From JAZNQN01 sp045590195 (GTDB taxonomy: Bacteria; Bacillota; Clostridia; UMGS1883; UMGS1540): a stretch of DNA of 46,517 nucleotides. Positions 24,932 to 34,191 of this stretch are shown here, piece by piece. Below the pieces are notes generated by a model. The model was not told where the DNA came from, ran no database searches, and worked only from the letters and a program-made list of their open reading frames with translations. A program made the translations under genes and the position numbers. The stretch is from NCBI GenBank assembly GCA_045590195.1, contig JAZNQN010000043.1:1-46517 (forward strand), in the 5' to 3' direction. Within the stretch, counting starts at the first letter, position 1, and each line of letters starts with the position of its first letter.

Positions 24932-26344
24932 TCACTCTCCATATAATTTGATTATGCCATCTTTTCTTTCTGAAATTTCGTTAAATCGTTTAATATATTC
25001 ATCGGCATTTTTAAAGTTGAAAACCCTTTCAATTCGGTCTCCCAGAACGATTTTTGAAACAGCACCTGCACCAAGAGCAAAAACTGTTGATTCATCGCTC
25101 ATAGTATCAATATTATAAATACATTCAAAATTTTCCTTTGCAAAGCCTACATTCTCCAGATTTCCGAGTGTTGCCTTTTGTTTGTAAAGGTAATAAGGAT
25201 TAAAGCCGTTTTGGGGCAGTTTTGTTTGGGCGTAGTTTACCATTTTCTCGATACCATAATTCCCTTCAGCAGAAAAGCCCTGTTTTTTAAGAGAACTGGC
25301 TCTTTTAAGATAAAGTGTATGCACAGTTATATTTTCAGGTGACAAAGATAAAATTTTATCAACCGACTGTGAAAATTCTCCACTGCTTTCATTTGGAAGG
25401 CCTGCAATTAAATCGCAGTTAATGTTATTAAAGCCCATTTCCCTTGCAAGGAAGAAAGCCGTTTCAAACTCTTCGTAAGTATGTTTTCTGCCAATGGTTT
25501 CAAGGGTTTTATTATGAACTGTTTGTGGATTTATACTAATTCTGCCCACTCCCGCTTTTTTAATTATTTTGAGTTTTTCGGCGGTTACTGTATCAGGTCT
25601 GCCTGCTTCAACTGTAAATTCAAGGCAGCGATCTGTTAAAAAATATTTTTTTGCCGTTGTAAGCACAATGTCAAGTTCTTCCTCAGAAAGTGCAGTTGGA
25701 GTTCCGCCGCCAAAATAAAGGCTTCTGGCATAAAGGCCTAGTTTTTCCATGATTTCAGCAGTTTTTTCCATTTCTTCAAGAAGTTTTGTTACATAGTTTT
25801 TGGAAAGGGTTATCATTTTTCCCGCATCGTGAGAAATAAATGAGCAATAAGAGCACCTTGTAGGGCAAAAAGGAATACCAACATAAACTGATATGGCATT
25901 TTTGTCCTGTGAGATAAATTTTTGCTCTGTTTTTGCAATTTTTAAAGCGAGGTTTATTTTATCATTATCAACATAATAATGGTTTTTCAAAAATGCAGTT
26001 ACTTCTTCGGCAGTTTTGCCATCATCTAGCATTTGCCTTACAGGTTTTGCAGGGCGAATACCCGTTAAAATGCCCCAAGGCAGATGTGTAGACGAAATTT
26101 GTTTGCAGGCGAAATAAACCGATTTTTTAATTGTATCGGCAACATCACGCCTTATGGAAAACTTTGATTTTTCCTCGGCTTTGCCTATCTTTCCAAAAGC
26201 GGTAACTTTTGAAAGACATATACACTCATCGCCATTATATTTAATTTCACATTCAAGGAAAACTTCATCATTTTCAGGGAAAAACAGCATTACAACCTGC
26301 TGAGCTTCGTAGAAAAAGCCTTCATCGTTTATAATTAGTTTCAC
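24932..26344 (-). CDS. hemZ: Radical SAM coproporphyrinogen dehydrogenase-like protein HemZ
   Basis: A 470-residue radical SAM enzyme. The cluster motif CPTRCSYC (Cys160, Cys164, Cys167) and the following FGGGTP segment are those of HemN-type enzymes. The N-terminal 150 residues are typical of HemZ rather than HemN or HemW. HemZ was named in B. subtilis for oxygen-independent oxidation of coproporphyrinogen III, but the activity of clostridial copies is not certain. Translation starts at GTG with AGGAG six bases upstream. It lies nine bases from the MBL gene. Confidence 0.88.
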   Translation of the reverse strand: MKLIINDEGFFYEAQQVVMLFFPENDEVFLECEIKYNGDECICLSKVTAFGKIGKAEEKSKFSIRRDVADTIKKSVYFACKQISSTHLPWGILTGIRPAKPVRQMLDDGKTAEEVTAFLKNHYYVDNDKINLALKIAKTEQKFISQDKNAISVYVGIPFCPTRCSYCSFISHDAGKMITLSKNYVTKLLEEMEKTAEIMEKLGLYARSLYFGGGTPTALSEEELDIVLTTAKKYFLTDRCLEFTVEAGRPDTVTAEKLKIIKKAGVGRISINPQTVHNKTLETIGRKHTYEEFETAFFLAREMGFNNINCDLIAGLPNESSGEFSQSVDKILSLSPENITVHTLYLKRASSLKKQGFSAEGNYGIEKMVNYAQTKLPQNGFNPYYLYKQKATLGNLENVGFAKENFECIYNIDTMSDESTVFALGAGAVSKIVLGDRIERVFNFKNADEYIKRFNEISERKDGIIKLYGE

Positions 26345-26353
26345 ATTATTCTC

Positions 26354-26962
26354 CTACTGCATATTAACATATGGATTATTGTTAATTTCAAAGCTAATTG
26401 TTGTGGCAGGGCCATGGCCGGGATAAACTATAGTTCCCTCAGGCAAAAGCCAAAGCCTTTTAAGAGATGATACCATTTCAGCTTTATTTTCAAACTCAAA
26501 TCTGCCAATTGTTCCTTTAAAAAGTGTATCGCCCGAGAACATTACTCCGTTTCCTATGTAGCACATACTGCCTTTTGAGTGGCCGGGGGTTTCCATAGCT
26601 TTAAGCACTACATTACCGAAAGTGATTTCATCGCCTTCGGAAAGTGTTTTGTCAAAAGGAATTTCATCGTGATAAAAACCATACATAGCACCGCTGCTTT
26701 TTGCGGGATCAGCAAGCATTTCACTATCGCCCTTTGGAACTAAAAGCTTAGCCTTAGTTTCTTTTTTTAAAATATCGCCTGCAGCCATAATATGGTCAAA
26801 ATGGCCGTGAGTTAGCAGAATATATTTAATTTTAATACCCTCGGCGGCTTTTAAAATAATATCGCTGCTGCCGCCGGGGTCTACTATAATACCCTCGCCC
26901 ATGGAGGAAACTATATAACAGTTTTCTTCAAGCTGGTTTGTTATAACTTTTTTAATTTCCAT
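26354..26962 (-). CDS. MBL-fold metallo-hydrolase (glyoxalase II-like)
   Basis: A 202-residue metallo-beta-lactamase-fold hydrolase. The metal motif HGHFDH (His52, His54, Asp56, His57) is complete, with His128, Asp145 and His183 as further ligands. It is shorter than true glyoxalase II and lacks its glutathione-binding extension. Small clostridial proteins of this type often sit next to rel, as here. A thioesterase-like role is plausible; the substrate is unknown. AGGTG precedes the ATG. Confidence 0.85.
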   Translation of the reverse strand: MEIKKVITNQLEENCYIVSSMGEGIIVDPGGSSDIILKAAEGIKIKYILLTHGHFDHIMAAGDILKKETKAKLLVPKGDSEMLADPAKSSGAMYGFYHDEIPFDKTLSEGDEITFGNVVLKAMETPGHSKGSMCYIGNGVMFSGDTLFKGTIGRFEFENKAEMVSSLKRLWLLPEGTIVYPGHGPATTISFEINNNPYVNMQ

Positions 26963-26970
26963 ATTTTCAC

Positions 26971-29136
26971 CTATCTGTAAGCTCTTATAACATTGAATAC
27001 GCCCGGGACAGTATAAAGGCGTTTAATTATATTTTCAAGCTGCGTTGCATCGAGCACCTCGGTTGTAAGATCAATTACAACAAGGTTATTCTTACCTGTT
27101 CTGAGATTAAGTGCAAGAATTGGGAGTTTGTAATCGTTAACACCAAGTGAAACATCGGTTAAAAGGCCTCGGCGGTTTGTAGCTTCAATCTGAAGGTCAC
27201 ACATAAATTTGCCTGCGGCTTCATCTGTCCAGCTTACTTCAATAAGCCTTGCCTTTTCTTCGGGAGACAAGTTTTCATCTTTAACGTTTATACAGTCGGC
27301 CCTGTGAACACTAACGCCTCTTCCCTTTGTAATAAAGCCTACAATTTCGTCGCCTGGAAGTGGAGTACAGCATCTTGAAACACGCACAAGGCAATTTTCA
27401 ATTCCTTTAACTGAAATATTAGTACCATGTGACTTTTTAGATGCAGAAGTTTCAGAAACTTCGATTTTTTCTTCAGTTTTTGTTGCCTCTTTATTATACT
27501 CTTTAAGCTTTGCAACAATTTTTCCGGCAGTAATAGTACCAAATCCTATTGCCGCATACATATCATCAAGCGAGCCAAAGCTATATCTTTTAAGGCACTG
27601 TTCAACATATTCCTTTTTGAAAAGTGTTGTCTGATTTAATGCCAGGCGTTTAATTTCTTTTTCAACGGCTTCTTTACCTTTTTCAATATTCTCTTCACGT
27701 TTTTCTTTTTTAAACCACTGGTTTATTTTACTTTTAGCCTGTGAAGTTTTACAAATATTAAGCCAGTCGCGGCTGGGGCCGTGAACAGATGAAGAAGTTA
27801 AAACTTCAACAATATCGCCCGTTACAAGTTTATAATCGAGAGGTACGATTTTAGAATTTACCTTTGCGCCCATCATTTTATTACCAACGGCAGAGTGAAT
27901 TGCAAAAGCAAAGTCGATTGGAGTTGCGCCTTGCGGAAGGTTTATAACATCGCCGTTTGGAGTGAACACGAAAACTTCATCGGCAAACAAATCGATTTTA
28001 AGGGTTTGCATAAAGTCTTCGGCATCGTCAAGCTCTTTCTGAATTTCAAGAAGCTGTCGCACCCATGCAAGTTTTAAATCGGCTGCTTCTTCTTTTCTGT
28101 CAATTCCTTCTTTATATTTCCAGTGAGCAGCAATACCTTTTTCAGCAGTTTCGTGCATTTCATAGGTTCTAATCTGAATTTCACAAGGGTGGCCTTCAGG
28201 GCCTATAACAGTTGTATGAAGCGACTGATACATATTAGGCTTTGGCATAGCAATATAATCTTTAAACCTGCCCGGCATCGGAATATAAAGCTCGTGTACC
28301 ATACCGAGTACTGCATAACATTCGTTAATAGAGTCAACTATTACCCTAACTGCAAAGAGGTCATATATTTCATCAATTGATTTATTCTGGGCGTACATTT
28401 TACGGAAAATACTGTAAATGCTTTTAGGGCGGCCTGAAATTGTTCCTTTTATGCCAAGCTCTTTCATTTTACTTAAAATAGTTTCGTTAATTGCAGAAAT
28501 ATACTCTTCACGTTCAGATTTTTTCTTTTTAATGCTTTCCGCAATTTCGTAATACGCAACACTATCCAGATGGCGAAGTGACAAATCTTCAAGCTCGCTC
28601 TTAATTTTGGAAATACCAAGTCGGTGTGCAAGAGGCGCATAAACCTCAAGCGTTTCTCTTGCCTTAATTCTCTGTTTCTCAGGAGAAACATTTTTAAGAG
28701 TTCTGATATTATGAAGCCTGTCAGCAAGTTTTATAAGGATAACCCTTATATCCTTTGCCATTGCAAGAAACATTTTTCGAAGGGATTCAATCTGCTGTTC
28801 CTCTTTACTTGTAAACTGAATTTTATCAAGCTTTGTAACGCCCTCAACAAGCATTGCAACATCGTCAGAAAACATTTCAGCAATTTCTTTACGGCTTGCA
28901 ACGGTATCTTCAATTACATCGTGCAAAAGGCCGGCAATTATTGCATCGCGGTCAAGCTGCATATCAGCAAGAATATGGGCAACCTCAAGGGGATGGACAA
29001 TATAAGGCTCGCCCGAGCTACGCTTTTGTCCACCATGCATGTCCTTTGCATAGTTATATGCTTTATCAATTATTTCAAGGTCTAAACTGGGGTTATAGGC
29101 TTTTATTTTCTCTTTAAGAGAGTCGAGTGTATTCAT
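26971..29136 (-). CDS. relA: Bifunctional (p)ppGpp synthase/hydrolase Rel
   Basis: A 721-residue stringent-response enzyme. The HD hydrolase domain has His48 and HDVIED (72-77). In the synthetase domain, RFKD is the signature of bifunctional enzymes, unlike the acidic motif of E. coli RelA. A TGS domain (about 380-445), a conserved Cys-containing region (VSRCCTPLPGDEI) and a C-terminal ACT domain (about 650-721) follow. So it should both make and degrade (p)ppGpp. GGAGGG before this ATG overrules an in-frame start six codons upstream. The start lies next to the recJ stop. Confidence 0.96.
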   Translation of the reverse strand: MNTLDSLKEKIKAYNPSLDLEIIDKAYNYAKDMHGGQKRSSGEPYIVHPLEVAHILADMQLDRDAIIAGLLHDVIEDTVASRKEIAEMFSDDVAMLVEGVTKLDKIQFTSKEEQQIESLRKMFLAMAKDIRVILIKLADRLHNIRTLKNVSPEKQRIKARETLEVYAPLAHRLGISKIKSELEDLSLRHLDSVAYYEIAESIKKKKSEREEYISAINETILSKMKELGIKGTISGRPKSIYSIFRKMYAQNKSIDEIYDLFAVRVIVDSINECYAVLGMVHELYIPMPGRFKDYIAMPKPNMYQSLHTTVIGPEGHPCEIQIRTYEMHETAEKGIAAHWKYKEGIDRKEEAADLKLAWVRQLLEIQKELDDAEDFMQTLKIDLFADEVFVFTPNGDVINLPQGATPIDFAFAIHSAVGNKMMGAKVNSKIVPLDYKLVTGDIVEVLTSSSVHGPSRDWLNICKTSQAKSKINQWFKKEKREENIEKGKEAVEKEIKRLALNQTTLFKKEYVEQCLKRYSFGSLDDMYAAIGFGTITAGKIVAKLKEYNKEATKTEEKIEVSETSASKKSHGTNISVKGIENCLVRVSRCCTPLPGDEIVGFITKGRGVSVHRADCINVKDENLSPEEKARLIEVSWTDEAAGKFMCDLQIEATNRRGLLTDVSLGVNDYKLPILALNLRTGKNNLVVIDLTTEVLDATQLENIIKRLYTVPGVFNVIRAYR

Positions 29137-29137
29137 A

Positions 29138-30823
29138 TTATCCCTCCTCAGCAAAATCTATTATATGAAACTGTGGCGAAACCTCGCCAAGATATTCGTT
29201 TTTTTCAAGGCGAGTTGCAATAGTAATCATGTCACCAATTTTAAGTTTATCAGCCATATCTCCAAAACCAAATCCAATGGCAGAAAACTCTTTTTTTCCT
29301 TTTTCAAATTTGAGCATTAAGTGACGCTCATCTCTTGTTTTTTTTACCTGACGAACTCTTGCACCGGAAACTGCAAAGGTTGGCCTTTCGTTATCAGGGC
29401 CAAATGGCTCAAGGCGGGAAATATCGTCAATAAGTTTTAAAAGCGAGCCTTCGCAGGAAAGGCGGCAGTCAATATCAAGATTTAAGGTTATTTCGCCTTC
29501 AATTTGGCTATCAGCATAGTCATTTACCATTTTTTCAAATTTTTCTATGTTCTCAACAGGCAAGCTTAAACCTGCCGCCATAGCATGACCACCAAATTTT
29601 GTTAAAACCTCTTCGCAGTTTTTAAGAGCTTCGTAAAGGCTAAGGCCGGGTGCTCCTCTACCAGAACCTTTTGCCTCACTGCCGTCAATCGTAAGTAAAA
29701 ATACGTTTTTGCCATAGGTGTCGGCAATTCTCGAGGCGATAATTCCAATAATTCCGCCATGCCAACCTTCTTTTGCAAGAACGATAACCTTTTTGTTCTT
29801 ATAATCGCCGTTTTCAATCATTCTAGCAGCTTCATCGTAAATATCGTTTCCGAGGGTTTTACGTTTATTGTTATCATTATCAAGTGTTTCGGCTATTTCA
29901 TAGGCTTTTTCAAAATCATCGCAAAGAAGCAGTTTTAATGCTGTATATGCACTTCCAAGGCGGCCTGCGGCGTTAAGTCTTGGAGATAACATAAAGCCGA
30001 TATGATATGAAGTTATATTTTGTTTTTCAATTCCCGAAACAGCACAAAGCGCATCAAACCAAGGAATAAAGCTATTTTTCATCTTCTCCATTCCAAAACG
30101 CACAAGGGTACGATTTTCATCGCTTAAAGATACAACATCGGCTACTGTTGCAAGAGCAACATATTCGCCATATTCATTCAGAATTTTTTCGCTATTACCC
30201 TCAAGCGCACACACCATTTTAAAGCAAACTCCGGCACCGGCAAGCTCTTTAAAAGGATATGGGCAATCGCCTCTTTTTGGGTTTACAACTGCGCAGGCAC
30301 CGGGGATTTCTTCTCCGCAGGCGTGATGATCGCATATAACCATATCAATTCCGATTTCAGATGCATACTCCGCTTCCTTGATTGCGGCAATGCCGTTATC
30401 AACGGTTATAATAAGCTTGGTGCCGCCATTTTTGATTTTTTTGATAGCATCGCAGTTAAGGCCATAGCCTTCGCCCTCACGCTCGGGTATGTAATAGTTA
30501 CATACAGCACCTCTGCTTTTTAAATACTTAAAAAGCATTGCAACCGAAGTTATTCCGTCAACATCATAGTCGCCGTAAATTGTTATTTTTTCTTTTTCAC
30601 TTATTGCTTTATTTATTCTTAAAACTGCTTTATCCATGTCTTTTAAAAGATTTGGGTTATACAGATTATTTATACTATTACTGAAAAAAGAACTGAAATT
30701 TTCAGAATTTATTCCCCTGTTTAAAAGCAAAGCAGCTACAACAGGCGAAATTTTTTGTTCCTTTGCAAGTTTATTTACATCAGAAACCGACAAGCTGTCG
30801 CTTAAAATATTCCATTTTTTCAT
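29138..30823 (-). CDS. recJ: Single-strand-specific exonuclease RecJ
   Basis: A 561-residue 5'-to-3' exonuclease on single-stranded DNA in recombination and repair. It has DYDVDG (85-90) and DHH (165-167) of the DHH phosphoesterase superfamily, then a DHHA1 domain with the GGHAMAAGLS motif and a C-terminal OB-fold. Length and motifs match normal RecJ. The stop is one base from the rel start, so translation is probably coupled. Confidence 0.95.
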   Translation of the reverse strand: MKKWNILSDSLSVSDVNKLAKEQKISPVVAALLLNRGINSENFSSFFSNSINNLYNPNLLKDMDKAVLRINKAISEKEKITIYGDYDVDGITSVAMLFKYLKSRGAVCNYYIPEREGEGYGLNCDAIKKIKNGGTKLIITVDNGIAAIKEAEYASEIGIDMVICDHHACGEEIPGACAVVNPKRGDCPYPFKELAGAGVCFKMVCALEGNSEKILNEYGEYVALATVADVVSLSDENRTLVRFGMEKMKNSFIPWFDALCAVSGIEKQNITSYHIGFMLSPRLNAAGRLGSAYTALKLLLCDDFEKAYEIAETLDNDNNKRKTLGNDIYDEAARMIENGDYKNKKVIVLAKEGWHGGIIGIIASRIADTYGKNVFLLTIDGSEAKGSGRGAPGLSLYEALKNCEEVLTKFGGHAMAAGLSLPVENIEKFEKMVNDYADSQIEGEITLNLDIDCRLSCEGSLLKLIDDISRLEPFGPDNERPTFAVSGARVRQVKKTRDERHLMLKFEKGKKEFSAIGFGFGDMADKLKIGDMITIATRLEKNEYLGEVSPQFHIIDFAEEG

Positions 30824-30838
30824 AATTACTCCGTGGCA

Positions 30839-31378
30839 TTATTTGCCCTTATTTTGTTTATAATAATTCTTGATATATCTGCAGGTTTCATCCTCCCCTT
30901 TTTCTGAAAGCATCAAAAGCCAGCTTTCAAGAAGATTTGAAGTATTTTCGTGTATGAACCTTTTGGCTTTTCCTTTAAGAAAATATTCCAGAGGATGTTT
31001 ATCAGTATAATTTTCGCCCTGATATACTTTACTTGCAGCAAGACGGTCGCAAAACATTTCAACAACATACACAAGCGGCATTTCTATTGGCATCATTTGC
31101 TTTGTGGCAGGGAAATAATCTGTCCAGTATTCAAAGTGATGTCGGTTTCTGCCTTTATGATGAAGCCACGCAGATGAATAGCCATAAAGCTCCCTTTCTT
31201 TCTCATTTGGGCTTTTTGTGCCAAGATAGTATTTTGCACCAACCAAAAACTCAGCAGGTGTATATTTTGATAAATCGTGCAGTAAACCCCTTCTTGGAAT
31301 TCCGCATTTTATTGCATGGCAAAATACCATATGACGGTGTTTTGTAATTGTTTTAAAATGTTTAAATGCTTTTAACAT
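30839..31378 (-). CDS. DUF5662-like family protein
   Basis: A 179-residue basic protein with the conserved segments HDLSKYTPAEF (about 34-44) and WLHHKGRNRHHFEYWTDY (about 71-88). Both match a family I know only as DUF5662. The His-Asp pair and multiple histidines hint at a metal-dependent HD-like fold, but no activity is established. It is the promoter-proximal gene of the recJ-rel-hemZ-radA run, 15 bases before recJ. AAAGGAG lies ten bases upstream of the start. Confidence 0.7.
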   Translation of the reverse strand: MLKAFKHFKTITKHRHMVFCHAIKCGIPRRGLLHDLSKYTPAEFLVGAKYYLGTKSPNEKERELYGYSSAWLHHKGRNRHHFEYWTDYFPATKQMMPIEMPLVYVVEMFCDRLAASKVYQGENYTDKHPLEYFLKGKAKRFIHENTSNLLESWLLMLSEKGEDETCRYIKNYYKQNKGK

Positions 31379-31433
31379 AACATATTCTCCTTTGCCTTGC
31401 AGCCAATAAAGCTACTTCTACGGCTATCATATT

Positions 31434-31462
31434 ATTATACACCAAATATATATTTTTTGCAA
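31434..31462 (-). promoter_or_regulatory. sigma-A promoter of the DUF5662-recJ-rel-radA run
   Basis: On the minus strand, TTGCAA (31457-31462), a 17-base spacer and a perfect TATAAT (31434-31439) lie 55 bases before the first gene. No other comparably strong promoter is obvious before 22077. Confidence 0.75.
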
Positions 31463-31465
31463 GTT

Positions 31466-31485
31466 TTTACATATAAATATGTAAA
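31466..31485. promoter_or_regulatory. 20-bp palindrome between divergent promoters
   Basis: Perfect 9-bp arms TTTACATAT/ATATGTAAA are separated by two bases. It sits three bases upstream of the minus-strand -35 box and 27 bases before the -35 box of the Asp23 gene. It has no T-run, and the position suits a regulator of either gene. Confidence 0.4.
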
Positions 31486-31512
31486 TGTTTTTTTAAATTT
31501 TTAAAAAAAACA

Positions 31513-31541
31513 TTGTAAAGTTCAAAAAGGTTTGATATAAT
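31513..31541 (+). promoter_or_regulatory. sigma-A promoter of the Asp23 gene
   Basis: TTGTAA (31513-31518), a 17-base spacer and a perfect TATAAT (31536-31541) lie 30 bases before the start codon. Confidence 0.75.
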
Positions 31542-31571
31542 TTAAGAAAATAGCAGATTGGAGAGTTGAAA

Positions 31572-32030
31572 ATGAGTAAAAATGTAAATAAAATTGAAAA
31601 CGAAGAAATTAATGTTTCGGAAGAAAGCGTTGCAAATGAAAATATAGTTAAAATTGCTGATGAAGTAATTATGTCAATTGCAAGCGCAACTTTGCTTCAA
31701 ATTTCCGGTGTTCATTCCATGAGCGGCAACTTAGCTTCTGGCATAGTTGAGTTTCTTGGCGTTAAAAAATCGGGTACAAAAGGAATTAAAGTTTTTACAG
31801 ACGATGCAGGCGATATTTCACTTGAAATTCACGTAACTGTTCGCTATGGCTTTAAAATTCCTGATGTTGCATGGGAAATTCAGGAAAAAGTTAAAGCAGA
31901 AGTTGAAAGCATAACAGGGCTTAATGTTATTAAAGTTAATGTTCACGTTGACTCAATTAATATAGAAAAAGCCGAAGCGGCAACTGCAGAAGAAACAGAA
32001 GAAGCAAAAGAAGTTTCTGAAGAAGAATAA
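31572..32030 (+). CDS. Asp23/Gls24 family envelope stress protein
   Basis: A 152-residue soluble protein. The core (about 22-125) carries the family features IADEVIMSIASATLLQISGVHSM and a repeated beta-alpha pattern ending in VNVHVDSI. The C-terminus is an acidic low-complexity tail rich in Glu and Ala. Asp23 of Staphylococcus is a membrane-associated cell-envelope stress protein, and clostridial copies are abundant but poorly understood. GGAG supports this ATG, two codons after an in-frame TTG. A terminator separates it from murT. Confidence 0.9.
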   Translation: MSKNVNKIENEEINVSEESVANENIVKIADEVIMSIASATLLQISGVHSMSGNLASGIVEFLGVKKSGTKGIKVFTDDAGDISLEIHVTVRYGFKIPDVAWEIQEKVKAEVESITGLNVIKVNVHVDSINIEKAEAATAEETEEAKEVSEEE

Positions 32031-32036
32031 TTAAGA

Positions 32037-32063
32037 AAAGCCATACTCCGGTATGGCTTTTTT
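32037..32063 (+). terminator. Rho-independent terminator between Asp23 and murT
   Basis: A ten-bp stem AAAGCCATAC/GTATGGCTTT with loop TCCG is followed by a six-base T-run. Only 16 bases separate it from the murT start, leaving no room for a separate murT promoter after it. Confidence 0.88.
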
Positions 32064-32079
32064 GAAAGCAGGTAACTAA

Positions 32080-33429
32080 ATGAAAAAAATTAAACTTTGT
32101 TTGGCTGTTATAGCCTGTAAAATGGGCATTTTGGCAAGCCGTATGCTTGGCAAAGCCGGCTCTTCAATGCCGGGCGAAATTGCAATGAAAATTTGCCCAG
32201 ATATTTTAAAGCTTTTATCTTCACAGGTAAGAAGAGAAGTAGTTGCAATTTGCGGCACAAATGGAAAAACCACCACAAACAACATTTTATACAGTTTTTT
32301 AAAGGGAAACGGTTACAAGGTTATAAGTAATCTTTACGGAGCTAACATGCTTCCGGGGGTTTGCTGTGCATTTGCATCAAGTGCAAATATTTTCGGAAAA
32401 ATCGATGCAGATTTTGCCTGCCTTGAAATTGACGAGGCCTCTTCTGTTAAAATTTTCGATAAGCTCTCCCCTGACAAAATGATTATAACAAATCTTTTCC
32501 GCGACCAACTTGACCGCTACGGCGAAATTTCGAAAACTGCTGATATGCTTAAAAGAGCGCTTGTTATGTCGCCTTCCACCGAGCTTATTATAAACGGCGA
32601 CGACCCGTTTGTTACCAGTATTGGCACTGAAAGCGGAAGAGTTTGCCATTATCTTTATGTAAACGAAGAAACACACTCGGATGCCGGGGTTGACGAAAGT
32701 GCACTTTGCCCTATCTGTGGCGAAAAGCTTTCGTACGATTACCGCCACTATGCTCAGCTTGGAAAATACAGTTGTTCTTCCTGCAGTTTTAAAAGGCCTG
32801 AGGGCGAATTTATAATTTCTGGCGTAAATTCAGGTGGCAACTTGATTTTTGATATTGGTTACAAAGAAAAAAGCTATCATTTTGATATAAATTACAGGGG
32901 TTTTTATAACATTTATAACGTTGCAATGGCTTTTTCAGCTGCTATTCTTCTTATGGGAGAAGTAAAAAATTATACTGAAATTCTTTCTTCATACAAGCCG
33001 CAAATCGGCCGAATGGAAGAATTTAACATAGGCAAAAAGCTGATACTAAATATGTCGAAAAATCCGGCGGGTTTTAACCAGGGCATCGCTGCTGCATTTT
33101 CAGATTTTAGCAAGAAAACCCTAGTTTTAGCCGTTAACGATGCACCCTCTGACGGAATTGACATTTCATGGCTTTGGGACGTAGATTTTGAAAAGCTTTT
33201 AAATGCTGATATTTCGGGCATTTATCTTTCAGGCACTCGTGCCGCAGATGTTGCCGTAAGGCTTAAATATGCAGGTTTTGATGTTTCTTCTTTTGAAGTA
33301 TGTTCATCTTACAAAGAAGCTCTTCAAAAAGCAAAAGATGAAAACAGTGAAATTTGTTATTGCCTTGCAAATTACACGGCCACCTTTAAACTTCACGAAA
33401 TTTTGCTTGAAATGCAAAAAGAAATTTAG
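32080..33429 (+). CDS. murT: Lipid II isoglutaminyl synthase subunit MurT
   Basis: A 449-residue Mur-ligase-like protein. With GatD it amidates the D-glutamate of lipid II to D-isoglutamine, which affects cross-linking and lysozyme sensitivity. It has the ATP motif GTNGKTT (59-65), a Cys4 zinc ribbon (Cys210, Cys213, Cys232, Cys235) inserted in the middle domain as in known MurT, and the C-terminal NDAPSDGIDISWLWD segment carrying the conserved aspartate near the GatD active site. gatD follows after 11 bases. Confidence 0.94.
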   Translation: MKKIKLCLAVIACKMGILASRMLGKAGSSMPGEIAMKICPDILKLLSSQVRREVVAICGTNGKTTTNNILYSFLKGNGYKVISNLYGANMLPGVCCAFASSANIFGKIDADFACLEIDEASSVKIFDKLSPDKMIITNLFRDQLDRYGEISKTADMLKRALVMSPSTELIINGDDPFVTSIGTESGRVCHYLYVNEETHSDAGVDESALCPICGEKLSYDYRHYAQLGKYSCSSCSFKRPEGEFIISGVNSGGNLIFDIGYKEKSYHFDINYRGFYNIYNVAMAFSAAILLMGEVKNYTEILSSYKPQIGRMEEFNIGKKLILNMSKNPAGFNQGIAAAFSDFSKKTLVLAVNDAPSDGIDISWLWDVDFEKLLNADISGIYLSGTRAADVAVRLKYAGFDVSSFEVCSSYKEALQKAKDENSEICYCLANYTATFKLHEILLEMQKEI

Positions 33430-33440
33430 GAGGTGTATTT

Positions 33441-34154
33441 ATGAGTTATTCAATAAAAATAGGTCACATTTACCCCGACCTTCTTGATATGTACGGCGAT
33501 GCAGGAAATATAGCATCGCTTACCAAAAGAATGATATGGCGAGGATATGAAGCAGAGGTTATTTCTTTTAAACTAGGCGATGAAATAAATTTTTCAGATG
33601 TTGATATTTTACTTCTCGGCGGTGGCAGTGATGCGGCTGAAAAGCAGGCAATATCTGCTCTTTCCACCTACAAAGAAGATTTTAAAGAATACGCAGAGGG
33701 CGGCGGATGTATTTTAGCTTTGTGCGGCGGTTATCCAATGCTTGGAAACTATATTCTTGAAAACGGCAACAAAACCGATTGCCTTGGCATATTGGACATT
33801 CACACAGAAAAACAGAATACACGCTTTTCAGGAAATGTATGTGCAAACATTTCGTTTGGCGAGGAATACAGTATAGTGGGATTTGAAAACCATTTTGGAA
33901 AAACTTTTATCGGCTCACACTCTCCCCTTTTAAAACTCACAAAAGGAGTCGGCAACGGCGATGGCTATGAGGGGGTTTTATACAAAAATGTTTTTGCAAC
34001 TTATTTACACGGCCCACTTCTTCCCAAGAATCCGAAACTTGCTGACGAAATATTAAAGAGAGCCTTAAAAAGAAAATATGGCAAAGAAATTACTCTTTCC
34101 GAGCTTGATGATTCCCTTGAAAATGTGGCGCACAATCAGGCAAAAAATCTGTAA
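33441..34154 (+). CDS. gatD: Lipid II isoglutaminyl synthase glutaminase subunit GatD
   Basis: A 237-residue class I glutamine amidotransferase that releases ammonia from glutamine for MurT. The nucleophile is Cys95 in LALCGGYPML and the histidine is His190 in YLHGPLLPKNP, one position from the S. aureus residues Cys94 and His189. As in other GatD proteins, the third triad residue is not in this chain and is thought to come from MurT. GGAGGTG precedes the ATG. Confidence 0.94.
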   Translation: MSYSIKIGHIYPDLLDMYGDAGNIASLTKRMIWRGYEAEVISFKLGDEINFSDVDILLLGGGSDAAEKQAISALSTYKEDFKEYAEGGGCILALCGGYPMLGNYILENGNKTDCLGILDIHTEKQNTRFSGNVCANISFGEEYSIVGFENHFGKTFIGSHSPLLKLTKGVGNGDGYEGVLYKNVFATYLHGPLLPKNPKLADEILKRALKRKYGKEITLSELDDSLENVAHNQAKNL

Positions 34155-34191
34155 TACCATAATTTAAACGAAATATGAAAGGATTATTTAT

